From: Zobellia uliginosa
GTDB taxonomy: Bacteria > Bacteroidota > Bacteroidia > Flavobacteriales > Flavobacteriaceae
Assembly: GCF_900156625.1 (NCBI RefSeq)
Contig: NZ_FTOB01000001.1
Location: 1-64,000 of the forward strand
Direction: 5' to 3'
DNA: 64,000 bases
Part shown: positions 37,752 through 47,086 of the stretch, piece after piece
How positions within the stretch are numbered: position 1 is the stretch's first letter
How the letters are laid out: each line of letters opens with the position of its first letter
Notes under the pieces: model-generated
What the model was told of the DNA's origin: nothing
Database searches by the model: none
The model's input: the letters and a program-made list of their open reading frames with translations, nothing else
Translations under genes and position numbers: made by a program

Positions 37752-39041
37752 ATGCACAAACCATTGATACTCCAAAATATAATTCGACTATTACCCCTGT
37801 TAGTAGTTTATATAGCTGTTGTTTTCATTTTCTCGTCGAACGATTTTTTCGGTGACGAAAGCAGACATTACCATTATGCGTTGAATATAAGTCAGGGGTT
37901 TTATGAGAACGCAGACAACCCTAGCTTTAGAAACGGACCGGGCTATCCCATGATACTTGCCCCCTTTGTGGCATTGGATATGGGTTTTATTGGGGCCAAA
38001 CTTGTAAATGCGCTATTGCTTTTTTTGGCCCTCGTATATTTCAAAAAAACCATCGACCTTTTTACAAAAAGCCGTTTTAGTCTTGTCTTTGTGTATATGT
38101 TAGGGCTTTACCCCCCCATTATAAGATATGTTCCCTTGCTCTATTCGGAACCCTTAGCTTATTTTACTTTTTGCGGCTTGGTCTATCACTATTGCAAAGT
38201 ATGCCTTACAAAGCAATTCGACTGGAAACAGATAGCCATAGCTTCTGTCTACCTTGGTTTTTTGGTCTTGACCAAAATCATATACCTACAAGTTATTTTA
38301 GCGAGCTTTTTCATTTTGGGGGTCGTTTCCGTATGGAAGCGAAACCATGAAACCAAAAAATCAATCTTGGTCCTTTGTGGCGGCTTTTTGTTCATTACCC
38401 CTTACTTGTTTTATGCTTATAGCTTAACAGGAAAGATGCTGTATGTGGGCACTGGCGGAGGTGAAATTCTATATCACCGATCTACCCCATTTGAAAACGA
38501 ATTGGGAAACTGGTTCTCTGAAGAAGATGTGCTCAACGGACAAGACCCCAACTACAAACCTTCCTCCAAGGTTTATCGCGATTTAAGTGAGCTATCAAAA
38601 AACCACAGGGACTTTTACCTATCGATAGGACCAATGAGCCATATCGAACGAGATAGCGCCTTTAAAGCCGCCGCAATAGAAAACATGAAAGCCCACCCTC
38701 TCAAATATTTAAAAAATACAGTGGCCAATGTGGGACGCTTCACCTTGCACTACCCCTTTTCATATAGATCGCAAAACCTCAATACTTATGGTTTTATGCT
38801 TCCGAATGTCTTTTTAATATTTCTTTGGATGCTAAGCTTATACCCATTTTTTGTTGCCCGAAAAAACTTTCCCTTTGCTATACAAGCACTAATGGTTTTT
38901 AGTCTTATCTATGCAGGAGGTATCATACTCCTAGACGGCCGGGCAAGAAACTTTGTGATCATGGCCCCGATGCTCATCTTATTTTTCAGCTATGTATATA
39001 CCCGGGTTTTAAAAATCGAGATTAATTTTGGAACGAATTAG
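37752..39041 (+). CDS. ArnT/PMT-like membrane glycosyltransferase (GT-C)
   Basis: This 429-residue multi-pass protein has about ten hydrophobic helices. The first periplasmic loop carries FFGDESRHYHYALNI, where Asp35-Glu36 match the acidic catalytic site of the ArnT/PMT superfamily. It probably moves a sugar from a polyprenyl-phosphate donor (made by the preceding GT2) onto the polymer or a lipid on the outer face of the membrane. Its end overlaps the convergent GT4 gene by 20 bp. Confidence 0.82.
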   Translation: MHKPLILQNIIRLLPLLVVYIAVVFIFSSNDFFGDESRHYHYALNISQGFYENADNPSFRNGPGYPMILAPFVALDMGFIGAKLVNALLLFLALVYFKKTIDLFTKSRFSLVFVYMLGLYPPIIRYVPLLYSEPLAYFTFCGLVYHYCKVCLTKQFDWKQIAIASVYLGFLVLTKIIYLQVILASFFILGVVSVWKRNHETKKSILVLCGGFLFITPYLFYAYSLTGKMLYVGTGGGEILYHRSTPFENELGNWFSEEDVLNGQDPNYKPSSKVYRDLSELSKNHRDFYLSIGPMSHIERDSAFKAAAIENMKAHPLKYLKNTVANVGRFTLHYPFSYRSQNLNTYGFMLPNVFLIFLWMLSLYPFFVARKNFPFAIQALMVFSLIYAGGIILLDGRARNFVIMAPMLILFFSYVYTRVLKIEINFGTN

Positions 39042-40113
39042 GAACGAGCCGATTAAAAATATCTTGCCATTTCTGACCAATTTTATCTATCGAGAATTTC
39101 TCTACATCTTTTGTAGCATTTTGGCCCAATTCTTTTCTCAAAGTCCTATTCTCGATTAGAATGTTCGTTTTCCGAACCATATCATCTACATCTTGATTAT
39201 TGACCAATAGCCCCGATCTTCCGTCTTGAATTATCTCCGAAGGACCGGAAATACAATCGTACGCAATACAGGCAATCCCTTGGGAAGCGGCTTCCATCAA
39301 AACCATGGGTAACCCTTCATATCTCGAGCACAACATAAAGATTTCAGATGTCTGCAAAATCTCTTTTATATCAGATCTGTACCCCGCAAATTCAATCGCT
39401 TCCGCAACCCCCAATTCTTCAGCTTTAGCCCGAAGAATAGACAAGCCTTTTGCTCCATCCCCAACAATTTTAAATTGCCAATCCGCGTGTTTCTTTACAA
39501 CACCGGCCACTATATACATCAGATTGTCAAAACCCTTATGATGAAATCGGTCAAGATTACCAGCTACAACTATGGTCTTATCGCTCCTGTCCTCTAATCC
39601 TAAACTCGGCTCGAACGATAAAGGGTTGGGCATGACAATCACATTTTTGTTTCTCTTTTCAAAAAAGGCTTTATCAAAAGAGGTAAGGATCGTAACGGTA
39701 TCAGGAAACCTATATAAGAAATCCCATAGAATCCTTTTTTTCAAAGAGACTTTAGTAGCTTGGAAATTATTATGTTCCGAAACCACTAATTTGATTCCAT
39801 ATAACCGAGAAATGGGTATAGTGACCAAACCCATAGTGTGAATATGCGAGCTAATAATATCAGGTCTATTAGACTTTTTTCTGTAGAAATCGCTTAAATG
39901 CCATGCTGCACGAACCAAATTAGAGTCAAAAATCATAAGAGTATCGTGCAATCTTACCCGTTCCACAGAGGGATTTAATTGATATCTATCCCCTTCCCTA
40001 AAAGTAATTATTCGAATTTTATGCCCTTTTTCAGAAAAATAATTTGCCAATGTAGCTACAACCCTTTGTGCCCCATCACTCCCTAAGTTGCTAATTACAA
40101 AATCTATCCGCAT
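39022..40113 (-). CDS. GT4 glycosyltransferase
   Basis: This 363-residue GT-B fold enzyme has the GT4 N-terminal pattern FVISNLGSDGAQRVVATLANY. The nucleotide-sugar region includes VAGNLDRFHHKGFDNLMYI and CSRYEGLPMVLMEAASQGIACIAYD split across the E-x7-E motif. It adds one sugar to the lipid-linked repeat unit on the cytosolic face. It is the last gene of the minus block and overlaps the ArnT-like gene at its 3' end. Confidence 0.9.
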   Translation of the reverse strand: MRIDFVISNLGSDGAQRVVATLANYFSEKGHKIRIITFREGDRYQLNPSVERVRLHDTLMIFDSNLVRAAWHLSDFYRKKSNRPDIISSHIHTMGLVTIPISRLYGIKLVVSEHNNFQATKVSLKKRILWDFLYRFPDTVTILTSFDKAFFEKRNKNVIVMPNPLSFEPSLGLEDRSDKTIVVAGNLDRFHHKGFDNLMYIVAGVVKKHADWQFKIVGDGAKGLSILRAKAEELGVAEAIEFAGYRSDIKEILQTSEIFMLCSRYEGLPMVLMEAASQGIACIAYDCISGPSEIIQDGRSGLLVNNQDVDDMVRKTNILIENRTLRKELGQNATKDVEKFSIDKIGQKWQDIFNRLVPNSFQN

Positions 40114-40239
40114 GTCATTTTTTCAAACTAAAGTTTACACATAATTCCTTTGCCAGCGTGAAAATAACACACTACAAATCAATCACTACAGTTTTTTTAT
40201 AGAAATTTATCATACAACATAAACGGGCAGCTTACGACC

Positions 40240-43161
40240 CTAATTTGGCGCTACCCGAGAATAAGAATCAGCACCGTAATTTAGATCCCCAGGTTTTCTT
40301 GTTATTATCCTCAAGTCGCTCATGTAGGTTTCCAAATAGCCTATACCTTGGTTCTTCGAAGCTTCTACATTTCCACTATTGGCCCAGGGCCATTTGTAAA
40401 TTCCCCATTTAGCATTTCCACCCCATGGATAACCCGATAACATGGTCGACACCTGCCTATCATACACTTTCTTGCCATCTATCCAAACTTGTAAGAGGCC
40501 ATTGGACGAATTTCCCCAAATGGCATGAACGACCACATCTATAGTTTGCCCGGCTCTTGGGACAATTCCCGTTGGATTGAACTTTTCTCCACCTGCCGCG
40601 TTGGTAACATAGATTTCACCTGCTTCATGACCTATAAATTGCCCTCCATGAATAATTTCCAATCCAATCTGAGGAGCTTTTCCAACAATACCGTTATGAA
40701 CTTGAAAGAATTTCCATTGCGAGTTCTCATCTATGATATAATTGTCTCCGAAAGTATAGCTCCAACCAAACCATTCTTCAGTACCACTTTCGTGGCGCAC
40801 GTCCCAAGGCCCCGTTCGAATTTCGGCCCGCAAATTAAAATCTCTTGAACACCAATCTTCCGTATCGGGTACCGTCGGGTCGACCTTAAATTTTATCCTA
40901 TTGCCGCTTTTGGTTACTTGTCGTTCGTAGCACTCAGAGTCAATATGCAATTCCCCATTGCTAAAGGCCGCCCCCTTACTTCCTGAATAGCTTGGGATAT
41001 CAATATTTGCCCAGCACCAAATTTTTTCACCCGAATCGTTGGCAAAACCACCTCTCACACTACAATCTATATTACCAATCGGCACCTGTGCTACCGTAAT
41101 TGTAAGATTATCGGTATTGACAAGCCCCTCTTCATCGCGTACCGTAAGGTTTACCATATACGTTCCCGGATTATTAAAAGTATGGGAAGGGTTGGTGCTT
41201 GATGACGTACCGTCACTGAAATCCCAAGAATAACCCACGATCCCCTTGTCATCGCTCGAATCTCCTCCCGTAAAATCAACTTTTAGTGGGGCTTGACCTG
41301 AGAGGACACTTGCCGAAGCTACCGCAGTCGGAGCCTCATTTTGCGGGGCAGTTACTGTAATACTTATATGCTCCACGTCTTTTAGTCCGCCTTTATCGAC
41401 CACCTCCAATTTAACTGAATATGTTCCCGGAGTATCAAAGGTATGCTTAGGATTCGCTTCAGTGGAAATCGCCCCATCACCAAAGTCCCACTTATAACCG
41501 ATAATTTCATTATCATCCGTTGAATTGCTACCCGTAAAACGAATTTCTACCGGAGCTTCACCCGATTGGGAACTGGCAGAGGGTTTTGATACCGGGGGAT
41601 CGTTTTTAGGCTCTTCTACTGTTATCGTAACAGTCTTTTTGTCGATAAGCCTTTCTTCGTCGCCTACCGTAAGTTCGACTACAAAAGTTCCGGCCTTGGC
41701 AAAAGTATGGACTGGATTTGCGGTACTTGCCGTTTTTCCATCCTTAAAGTTCCAAGCGTACGTTTTGATTCCTTGGTCATCACTTGACCCACTTCCTGTA
41801 AAGCGAACCTCTAGAGGAGCTTCTCCCGACTTTGTATTAGCACTAATTTTTGCGGTAGGCGCTTCATTTTTAGGTGCTGAAACCTTAATGGTAAGTTTAC
41901 CCGAAGAGGATAATCCTTCTTCGTCCCTTACTTGCAATACAATGTCATAAGTGCCGGCCTCTGTAAAAGTGTGCTCGGGGTTTTTAGAGCTAGCCGTTTC
42001 CCCGTCCTTAAAGTCCCACTGGTACGAAACCACGGCTTTATCATCCGATGAATCACCCCCATTAAAACTGACCTTCAACGGCAAGGTCCCTTCCTTGGGA
42101 GTGGCACGGACAACGGCGACAGGAGCTTCGTTCGCCGGACTTGTAGGAGGTTCGGGAACCTCGGGGTTTTCCTCCACCGGTTCTTCTTCTGCGGGAGTTT
42201 CTTCTTCAACGGAATCATCAATCGGTTCTTCCTCTTCTACAGGAGTCTCTTCCTCACTGGGAGTTTCAACAGGCTCCCCCTCTACAGGAGCCTCTTCCCC
42301 AACGGGGTCATCAACAGGTTCTTCCTCTCCTTCTTGTTCGGTATCGTTACCCTCTGGATCCTGACCCTGCCCTTCAGTGGTATCTTCCCCTGGTTCGTCA
42401 TTTGAGTCCAATTCGCTTTCTTCATTGGCGCCTAGGTTTTCCAATTCCAAAATTTTAGTTCCGACAGGTACTTCATAAGACACGACCAACTTACTCCCTC
42501 CTATAGCACTTTCCTTTGAGGCAAAGGCCAAATCGTCCCCATCTTTATGATCTAACACAAGGCTTGTATACCCTGTAGACAGATAGCTTTCATTTAAATC
42601 GATACGCACCTCTGAATTAACTCTAAATTCTTGCTCGACCACACCTAAAATATGTTCTATCTCAGGAGCAGATTCTTTGGTAAGATCAGTCTCACTCCAA
42701 TCATTTGAGCTTCCCTTATAAACATCTATTTCCCCATTCCCATCATCGGAATTTACCACAAAAACCAAATTTGCTTCAGTAATTTTGCCCTTAATAGAAT
42801 CTATCGGACTTAAATCAAACATAAGATAACTTGTTCTCCGATTTTCCTCAAGCCTCATCAATGGTTCATTATAACCAATTCCGTTTTGAAGATAAGCATC
42901 ATTGATAGGGTGAAAAACCACCGTTCGAATCTCAGTCTCTTCCTCTGTTAATTGACCCTCTTGCTGACCTTCTCCCAGGTTTTCTTCAATTTCAGACTCC
43001 TCACTATCTATTACACTGTCGTCATCAATAGGAATTATGGGCTTGCTAAAAACAGCATCTTTTAAGTGGTCTACGTCTTTACTACAAGCAAGATTCAATA
43101 AAAAAGTTACGCCTAAAAAAAAGAAAACAAAGACGAACGTTCGTTTGGGGATAGTGTTCAT
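40240..43161 (-). CDS. Multidomain lipoprotein with PKD repeats and polysaccharide-lyase-like domain
   Basis: This is a 973-residue lipoprotein (Cys26). A DNRLRE/CBM96-like carbohydrate-binding domain (about 78-232) comes first. An acidic Glu/Pro/Thr linker follows (about 241-344), then four PKD domains (about 345-695; core motifs QWDFKDG, AWNFKDG, KWDFGDG, SWDFSDG). The C-terminal domain (about 700-973) is of the heparin-lyase-I-like type (PF14099), with RAEIRT, WKFFQVHNG and KWGIYKW. It is probably displayed at the cell surface, where it may bind and cleave a uronic-acid polymer. Two shorter genes in the same block encode the same catalytic domain. Lyase activity is inferred from family resemblance. 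Confidence 0.82.
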   Translation of the reverse strand: MNTIPKRTFVFVFFFLGVTFLLNLACSKDVDHLKDAVFSKPIIPIDDDSVIDSEESEIEENLGEGQQEGQLTEEETEIRTVVFHPINDAYLQNGIGYNEPLMRLEENRRTSYLMFDLSPIDSIKGKITEANLVFVVNSDDGNGEIDVYKGSSNDWSETDLTKESAPEIEHILGVVEQEFRVNSEVRIDLNESYLSTGYTSLVLDHKDGDDLAFASKESAIGGSKLVVSYEVPVGTKILELENLGANEESELDSNDEPGEDTTEGQGQDPEGNDTEQEGEEEPVDDPVGEEAPVEGEPVETPSEEETPVEEEEPIDDSVEEETPAEEEPVEENPEVPEPPTSPANEAPVAVVRATPKEGTLPLKVSFNGGDSSDDKAVVSYQWDFKDGETASSKNPEHTFTEAGTYDIVLQVRDEEGLSSSGKLTIKVSAPKNEAPTAKISANTKSGEAPLEVRFTGSGSSDDQGIKTYAWNFKDGKTASTANPVHTFAKAGTFVVELTVGDEERLIDKKTVTITVEEPKNDPPVSKPSASSQSGEAPVEIRFTGSNSTDDNEIIGYKWDFGDGAISTEANPKHTFDTPGTYSVKLEVVDKGGLKDVEHISITVTAPQNEAPTAVASASVLSGQAPLKVDFTGGDSSDDKGIVGYSWDFSDGTSSSTNPSHTFNNPGTYMVNLTVRDEEGLVNTDNLTITVAQVPIGNIDCSVRGGFANDSGEKIWCWANIDIPSYSGSKGAAFSNGELHIDSECYERQVTKSGNRIKFKVDPTVPDTEDWCSRDFNLRAEIRTGPWDVRHESGTEEWFGWSYTFGDNYIIDENSQWKFFQVHNGIVGKAPQIGLEIIHGGQFIGHEAGEIYVTNAAGGEKFNPTGIVPRAGQTIDVVVHAIWGNSSNGLLQVWIDGKKVYDRQVSTMLSGYPWGGNAKWGIYKWPWANSGNVEASKNQGIGYLETYMSDLRIITRKPGDLNYGADSYSRVAPN
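42130..42441 (-). repeat. Low-complexity acidic linker coding repeat
   Basis: This segment encodes about 100 residues dominated by Glu, Pro, Asp and Thr with imperfect repeats of EEEP and EETPVEEE type. It separates the N-terminal binding domain from the PKD repeats. It is probably an extended spacer and may vary in length between strains. Confidence 0.7.
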
Positions 43162-43279
43162 AAGTAGTTCTGGGGTAGTTGTATTTTAATCCATAAGTTC
43201 GCCGCTATATACGATAAAAACACATAGTTTGGTCGACAAAAGGTTCAAAATAACCGATTAACAGATAAAACCAACAACT

Positions 43280-44101
43280 TTATTCACTAGTGTTCAGAAC
43301 TTCCTTTAATTGTTCAGGCCTATTTTTAGAATACAGTTCCGGGTCTTTATGATGTAAGCCGTCCTTACTAAACCCATTAGGGTAATATGTAATAGAACTA
43401 AAATACTCGCTTAACAACTCCCCTCCCCTATTTACCTCCATTTTTTCAACATAATCTTTATTTGAAACAGGAAGCGGAGGAGAAACTATCTTAAAGTCTA
43501 TATTATTTCTTCTACAAATCGAATCCATTTTAGCCAAGTACTTAAGGTTGACCTTCGATATATTATAGGGGGCAGCTAAAGTATCGTTCAAAATATCGAA
43601 TGCATTTTGTAATTCAAAATTGGAAAACTTATACTTTAACAGGTCACGATCAGGAAAAATATGTTCAATATATTTTTTTTCTTCTCTATCTAAGTTTTTG
43701 AGAAGTGGACGAAAAGGCTTAATAAAGTAATTATATGTATATGGTTGATTTAGTGACGAAATTAAAGTACGAGGATTGATAACCAATACCAAATTTTGGA
43801 ATTTAGACTTACGTTTTAGCAAATTCAGCAGAAGCAGATAGTTCCCAGGTATCTCATAACTCTGATTTTCACATAAACAATAAACATCATCATCTTTCAG
43901 ATTGCCAAAAAACTGGCGACAAACAGAATCACCCAAAAGGATTGTAAAACTATCGACATTATTTTTTTCGGTTTCTTCAACAAGATCATATACCTCTTTC
44001 GATTCATTTAAATACAAAGCATATTTCGTATTAAAAAAAACGATTACCAGCCCCATTGGTATGAGAAAAAAAATGAAAATATGTTTAAAAAAATTTTTCA
44101 A
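43280..44101 (-). CDS. SGNH-hydrolase-like membrane protein, MBOAT partner
   Basis: This 273-residue protein has an N-terminal membrane anchor (about 7-27) and a periplasmic domain with a GDSV motif (Gly57-Asp58-Ser59) resembling the SGNH nucleophile block. A possible Asp/His end lies in SKDGLHHKDPELY. Its start overlaps the MBOAT gene end by 4 bp, so the two are coupled. In alginate and similar systems an MBOAT protein passes acyl groups to a periplasmic SGNH-type transferase. I infer the same here; the SGNH assignment is moderate. Confidence 0.68.
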   Translation of the reverse strand: MKNFFKHIFIFFLIPMGLVIVFFNTKYALYLNESKEVYDLVEETEKNNVDSFTILLGDSVCRQFFGNLKDDDVYCLCENQSYEIPGNYLLLLNLLKRKSKFQNLVLVINPRTLISSLNQPYTYNYFIKPFRPLLKNLDREEKKYIEHIFPDRDLLKYKFSNFELQNAFDILNDTLAAPYNISKVNLKYLAKMDSICRRNNIDFKIVSPPLPVSNKDYVEKMEVNRGGELLSEYFSSITYYPNGFSKDGLHHKDPELYSKNRPEQLKEVLNTSE

Positions 44102-45519
44102 AACTGAAAATATATAAATGATTTTTCCCCTCCGAACTTAGCCGTTATAAAAACTAATAAAACAATAGTCAAAACGAACCAAAATGATTTGCTCACATGT
44201 GCTAAACGTTCATCTCTTCGAAAAATCCATTCTAACAAAATCAAGGGCACTATGTAATAAACAAAATAATATTTATAGGATACGTGAAACGAAAAATCCG
44301 TGAAAATCCTTCCAATATAATCAAACGCCTGTAAAGCGTTTTCACTTCTAAAAAAAACCCAGGCAATAACTACGAAAAAAAAGTTTGTACCCATCTGCCA
44401 AATTTCTCTCAAAGATGGGAAAACCCTGTTCTCAGCCACTACCTCACTTAGGTACTTCCTATTAGTTTTCAGAACAAACGAGGGTATATATAATATAGCG
44501 TGAATCAATCCCCATATCACAAACGTCCAATTTGCTCCATGCCAAAAGCCACTGACCAAAAATATCACAAAAACATTCCTAAGAGACTGCCACTTCCCTG
44601 CCCTAGAGCCCCCTAACGGAATATATAGATAATCTCTAAACCAAGTAGACAAGGAAATATGCCATCTTCTCCAAAACTCCCCGATATTACGAGAGAAATA
44701 AGGGAATTTAAAATTTGACATGAGTTCAAATCCGAAAAGCTTAGACGTCCCAATGGCCATATCGGAATAACCGCTAAAATCACAATATATTTGAAAAGCA
44801 AAGTATACCGCTCCAAGAAAAAGTGTGCCTCCATCAAAAGAGGAGTACCCCGTAAAAATGTTATCGACTATTGGAGCAAGAGAATCGGCAATAACAACCT
44901 TTTTGAACATCCCCCAGAGTATTAAACGAAGGCCTTGTTCCGCAGTACGATAATCAAAAACCCTTTTCTTTAGAATTTGAGGAAGCAAATTAGTGGCCCT
45001 TTCTATTGGACCAGCAACCAATTGAGGGAAAAAAGAAACAAAAGACGCAAAGGAAACAAAGTCTTTGGTGGGCTTTAGGTTACCCCTATACACATCAATA
45101 GTGTAAGACATTGTTTGAAAAGTATAAAAAGATATACCTACAGGCAAAATAATATTCAGCGTCCATTTACTCTCTAGTTGATATCCGAAACCTCGAATGA
45201 GGTCAACCCAAGAATCAACAAAAAAGTTATAATATTTAAACACTCCCAAAACCCCTAAATTGAATAAAACACTTATCCAAAGGAATATTTTTTTCATTTT
45301 AGGAACTGTCTGCTTTTCAACTTCCAACCCTACGTAATAATCTATAACTGTAGATAGAAATATGAGAAATAGAAAACGATAATCCCACCAGCCATAGAAC
45401 ACATATGAACTGACAAGAACCAACAAGTTCTGATACCTTAGTTTATTACTGAAAACGAACCAATAAAGTAAAAATACTATTGGTAAAAAAATGAGAAATT
45501 CTATCGAATTAAATAACAC
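44098..45519 (-). CDS. MBOAT-family O-acyltransferase (AlgI-like)
   Basis: This 473-residue membrane protein has the AlgI/DltB-type core: FPQLVAGPIERA, FWRRWHISLSTWFRDYLYIPLGG (His287, in two parts) and the catalytic-type His327 in SGFWHGANWTFVIWG. It probably carries acetyl groups across the inner membrane for O-acetylation of the exopolysaccharide. It is translationally coupled to the SGNH-like gene and flanked by lyase-like genes. Confidence 0.92.
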   Translation of the reverse strand: MLFNSIEFLIFLPIVFLLYWFVFSNKLRYQNLLVLVSSYVFYGWWDYRFLFLIFLSTVIDYYVGLEVEKQTVPKMKKIFLWISVLFNLGVLGVFKYYNFFVDSWVDLIRGFGYQLESKWTLNIILPVGISFYTFQTMSYTIDVYRGNLKPTKDFVSFASFVSFFPQLVAGPIERATNLLPQILKKRVFDYRTAEQGLRLILWGMFKKVVIADSLAPIVDNIFTGYSSFDGGTLFLGAVYFAFQIYCDFSGYSDMAIGTSKLFGFELMSNFKFPYFSRNIGEFWRRWHISLSTWFRDYLYIPLGGSRAGKWQSLRNVFVIFLVSGFWHGANWTFVIWGLIHAILYIPSFVLKTNRKYLSEVVAENRVFPSLREIWQMGTNFFFVVIAWVFFRSENALQAFDYIGRIFTDFSFHVSYKYYFVYYIVPLILLEWIFRRDERLAHVSKSFWFVLTIVLLVFITAKFGGEKSFIYFQF

Positions 45520-45744
45520 TTCTTAATTGTTAGGACTTCGCCAAACTCCATTTCAAAACAAATTATATTCTGTTTTAAAACTACAAATGGGAGAACATAT
45601 TTCAAGTGTCAAAACTAAGGCTAATTTCTAAGCTTTTTTATGTAGACACCTATATTTTAATAATAAAACCTTTCCTATCAACTTGTCATATTTGCAAAAC
45701 ATTCGAGCCAATTCAAGGTATTTCAAAAAACTTTTAATTCAACG

Positions 45745-46713
45745 CTAATTCGGGTCTACCAAAGAATATGCATCCTCCAAATAATCTGAATCACCCGGTT
45801 TCCTAGTTACAATTCGCAATGCTCCCATGTAAGTATCCAAACGTTCGATTCCTTGTTGTATAGATTTATCGACCCCTTCCGAGTTTGCCCAGGGCCACTT
45901 ATAAATACCCCATTTTGCATTACCGCCCCAAGGATGCGAATTCACAATTGTAGATACTTGCTTATTAAAGACAGGCTTGTCGTTAATCCAGACCTGCAGC
46001 AGCCCAATTTTCGCGTCGCCATAAACCACATGAACCACTATATTTATAGTTTCTCCCGCTTTTGGCAAAACACCGGTAGGATTGTAATTCGCCGATTCGT
46101 CAGCAACAGTAACATAAATTTCCCCAGCTTGATGCCCTTTAAATTGGTTAGCATTAACAATCTCAAGCCCTATTTGCGGAGATTGTCCTACAACACCGTT
46201 ATGTACTTGAAAAAATTTCCATTGGTTATTCTGGTCAATGATATAGTTATCGCCAAATGTGTAACTCCAACCGAACCACTCTTCCGTACCAAGTTCATGG
46301 CGAACATCCCACGGAGCAGTGCGAATCTCGGCCCTCATATTATAATCTCTTGAACACCAATTATTTACAGCAGGGTATATTGGGTTAACAGAGAACTTTA
46401 TCCGGTCATTTTCAATTATAACCTGTTTTTCATAACATTCCGAATCTACATGAAGATAACCATTACTAAGAGCGACCCCTTTTTTACCCGTATAACTAGG
46501 TATGTTTACATCTTGCCAACACCACGATTTTAGTCCTTTATCATCTGCAAACCCACCTTGGGTAAAACAGGGTGTGTTTTTTGGAACAGATATGGTTTGT
46601 GTATCTGGAGTCGCCTGCTCTTTATTTTGTAGCAAAGAAGCATCTTTAGAACAGGATACAAACTGTACCATACACAGGGTCAACAGCCCCAATTTCCCGA
46701 AACGTACCACCAT
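45745..46713 (-). CDS. Polysaccharide-lyase-like lipoprotein
   Basis: This 322-residue lipoprotein (lipobox FVSC, Cys21) has a single heparin-lyase-I-like domain (PF14099 type, about 48-320). Motifs are RAEIRTAPW, EEWFGWSYTF, WKFFQVHNG, LLQVWIND and KWGIYKWPW. Over one 59-residue stretch I count 52 identities to the C-terminal domain of the 973-residue protein, so the two are recent paralogues. It probably cleaves the same polymer, perhaps the exopolysaccharide made by this cluster. Catalytic residues are not assigned. Confidence 0.78.
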   Translation of the reverse strand: MVVRFGKLGLLTLCMVQFVSCSKDASLLQNKEQATPDTQTISVPKNTPCFTQGGFADDKGLKSWCWQDVNIPSYTGKKGVALSNGYLHVDSECYEKQVIIENDRIKFSVNPIYPAVNNWCSRDYNMRAEIRTAPWDVRHELGTEEWFGWSYTFGDNYIIDQNNQWKFFQVHNGVVGQSPQIGLEIVNANQFKGHQAGEIYVTVADESANYNPTGVLPKAGETINIVVHVVYGDAKIGLLQVWINDKPVFNKQVSTIVNSHPWGGNAKWGIYKWPWANSEGVDKSIQQGIERLDTYMGALRIVTRKPGDSDYLEDAYSLVDPN

Positions 46714-47064
46714 AGAAATATGCCGACAAAGTGCGAAAAACTTTATCTAAATTGATATTCGACCGCTACAACTAAATAGCTATCGAACAAGGTTAAGTTT
46801 ATGTGTGAAAATCAACCAGAAAACCATTTAATCTTCTTGGCCAACCCTTAATTTGGTACTATTTAAACGAAGTCGTGTGTGGTTTATTATCTTTCTTCCT
46901 ACATATAAAATTAAAGGAGGTGTAGATTACATGGCAACTAGCTTAGTAACTATAAAACCGAAACAACCAACGGTCGGAACGATTTCAAAGAAGTCTAATT
47001 CTATATTAAAAAAAATCGGAATCCCCCCTCTAAACCAATATCGACCAAAAGAAAGTCGTGAAGG
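46714..47064. other. Intergenic region between two lyase-like genes
   Basis: There is no minus-strand gene in these 351 bases. A plus-strand open frame of 51 codons (46931-47086) starts after a strong AAGGAGGTG and is listed separately. I see no clear minus-strand promoter. Confidence 0.45.
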
Positions 47065-47086
47065 TCAGTCTGGCATTACCTCATGA
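46931..47086 (+). CDS. Possible small protein behind a strong Shine-Dalgarno
   Basis: ATG at 46931 follows AAAGGAGGTG after about 8 bp, close to a perfect anti-Shine-Dalgarno match and unusual for this phylum. The 51-residue product is basic (several Lys) with no membrane helix. It is antisense to the spacer and overlaps the 3' end of the lyase-like gene by 22 bp. I do not recognise it, and it may be chance. Confidence 0.2.
   Translation: MATSLVTIKPKQPTVGTISKKSNSILKKIGIPPLNQYRPKESREGQSGITS

Noticed and set aside
42130-42441. Repetitive stretch as a CRISPR or tandem DNA array
   Set aside because: It is the in-frame coding sequence of an acidic Glu/Pro linker, with imperfect repeats and no spacers. 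No CRISPR array was seen in the window.
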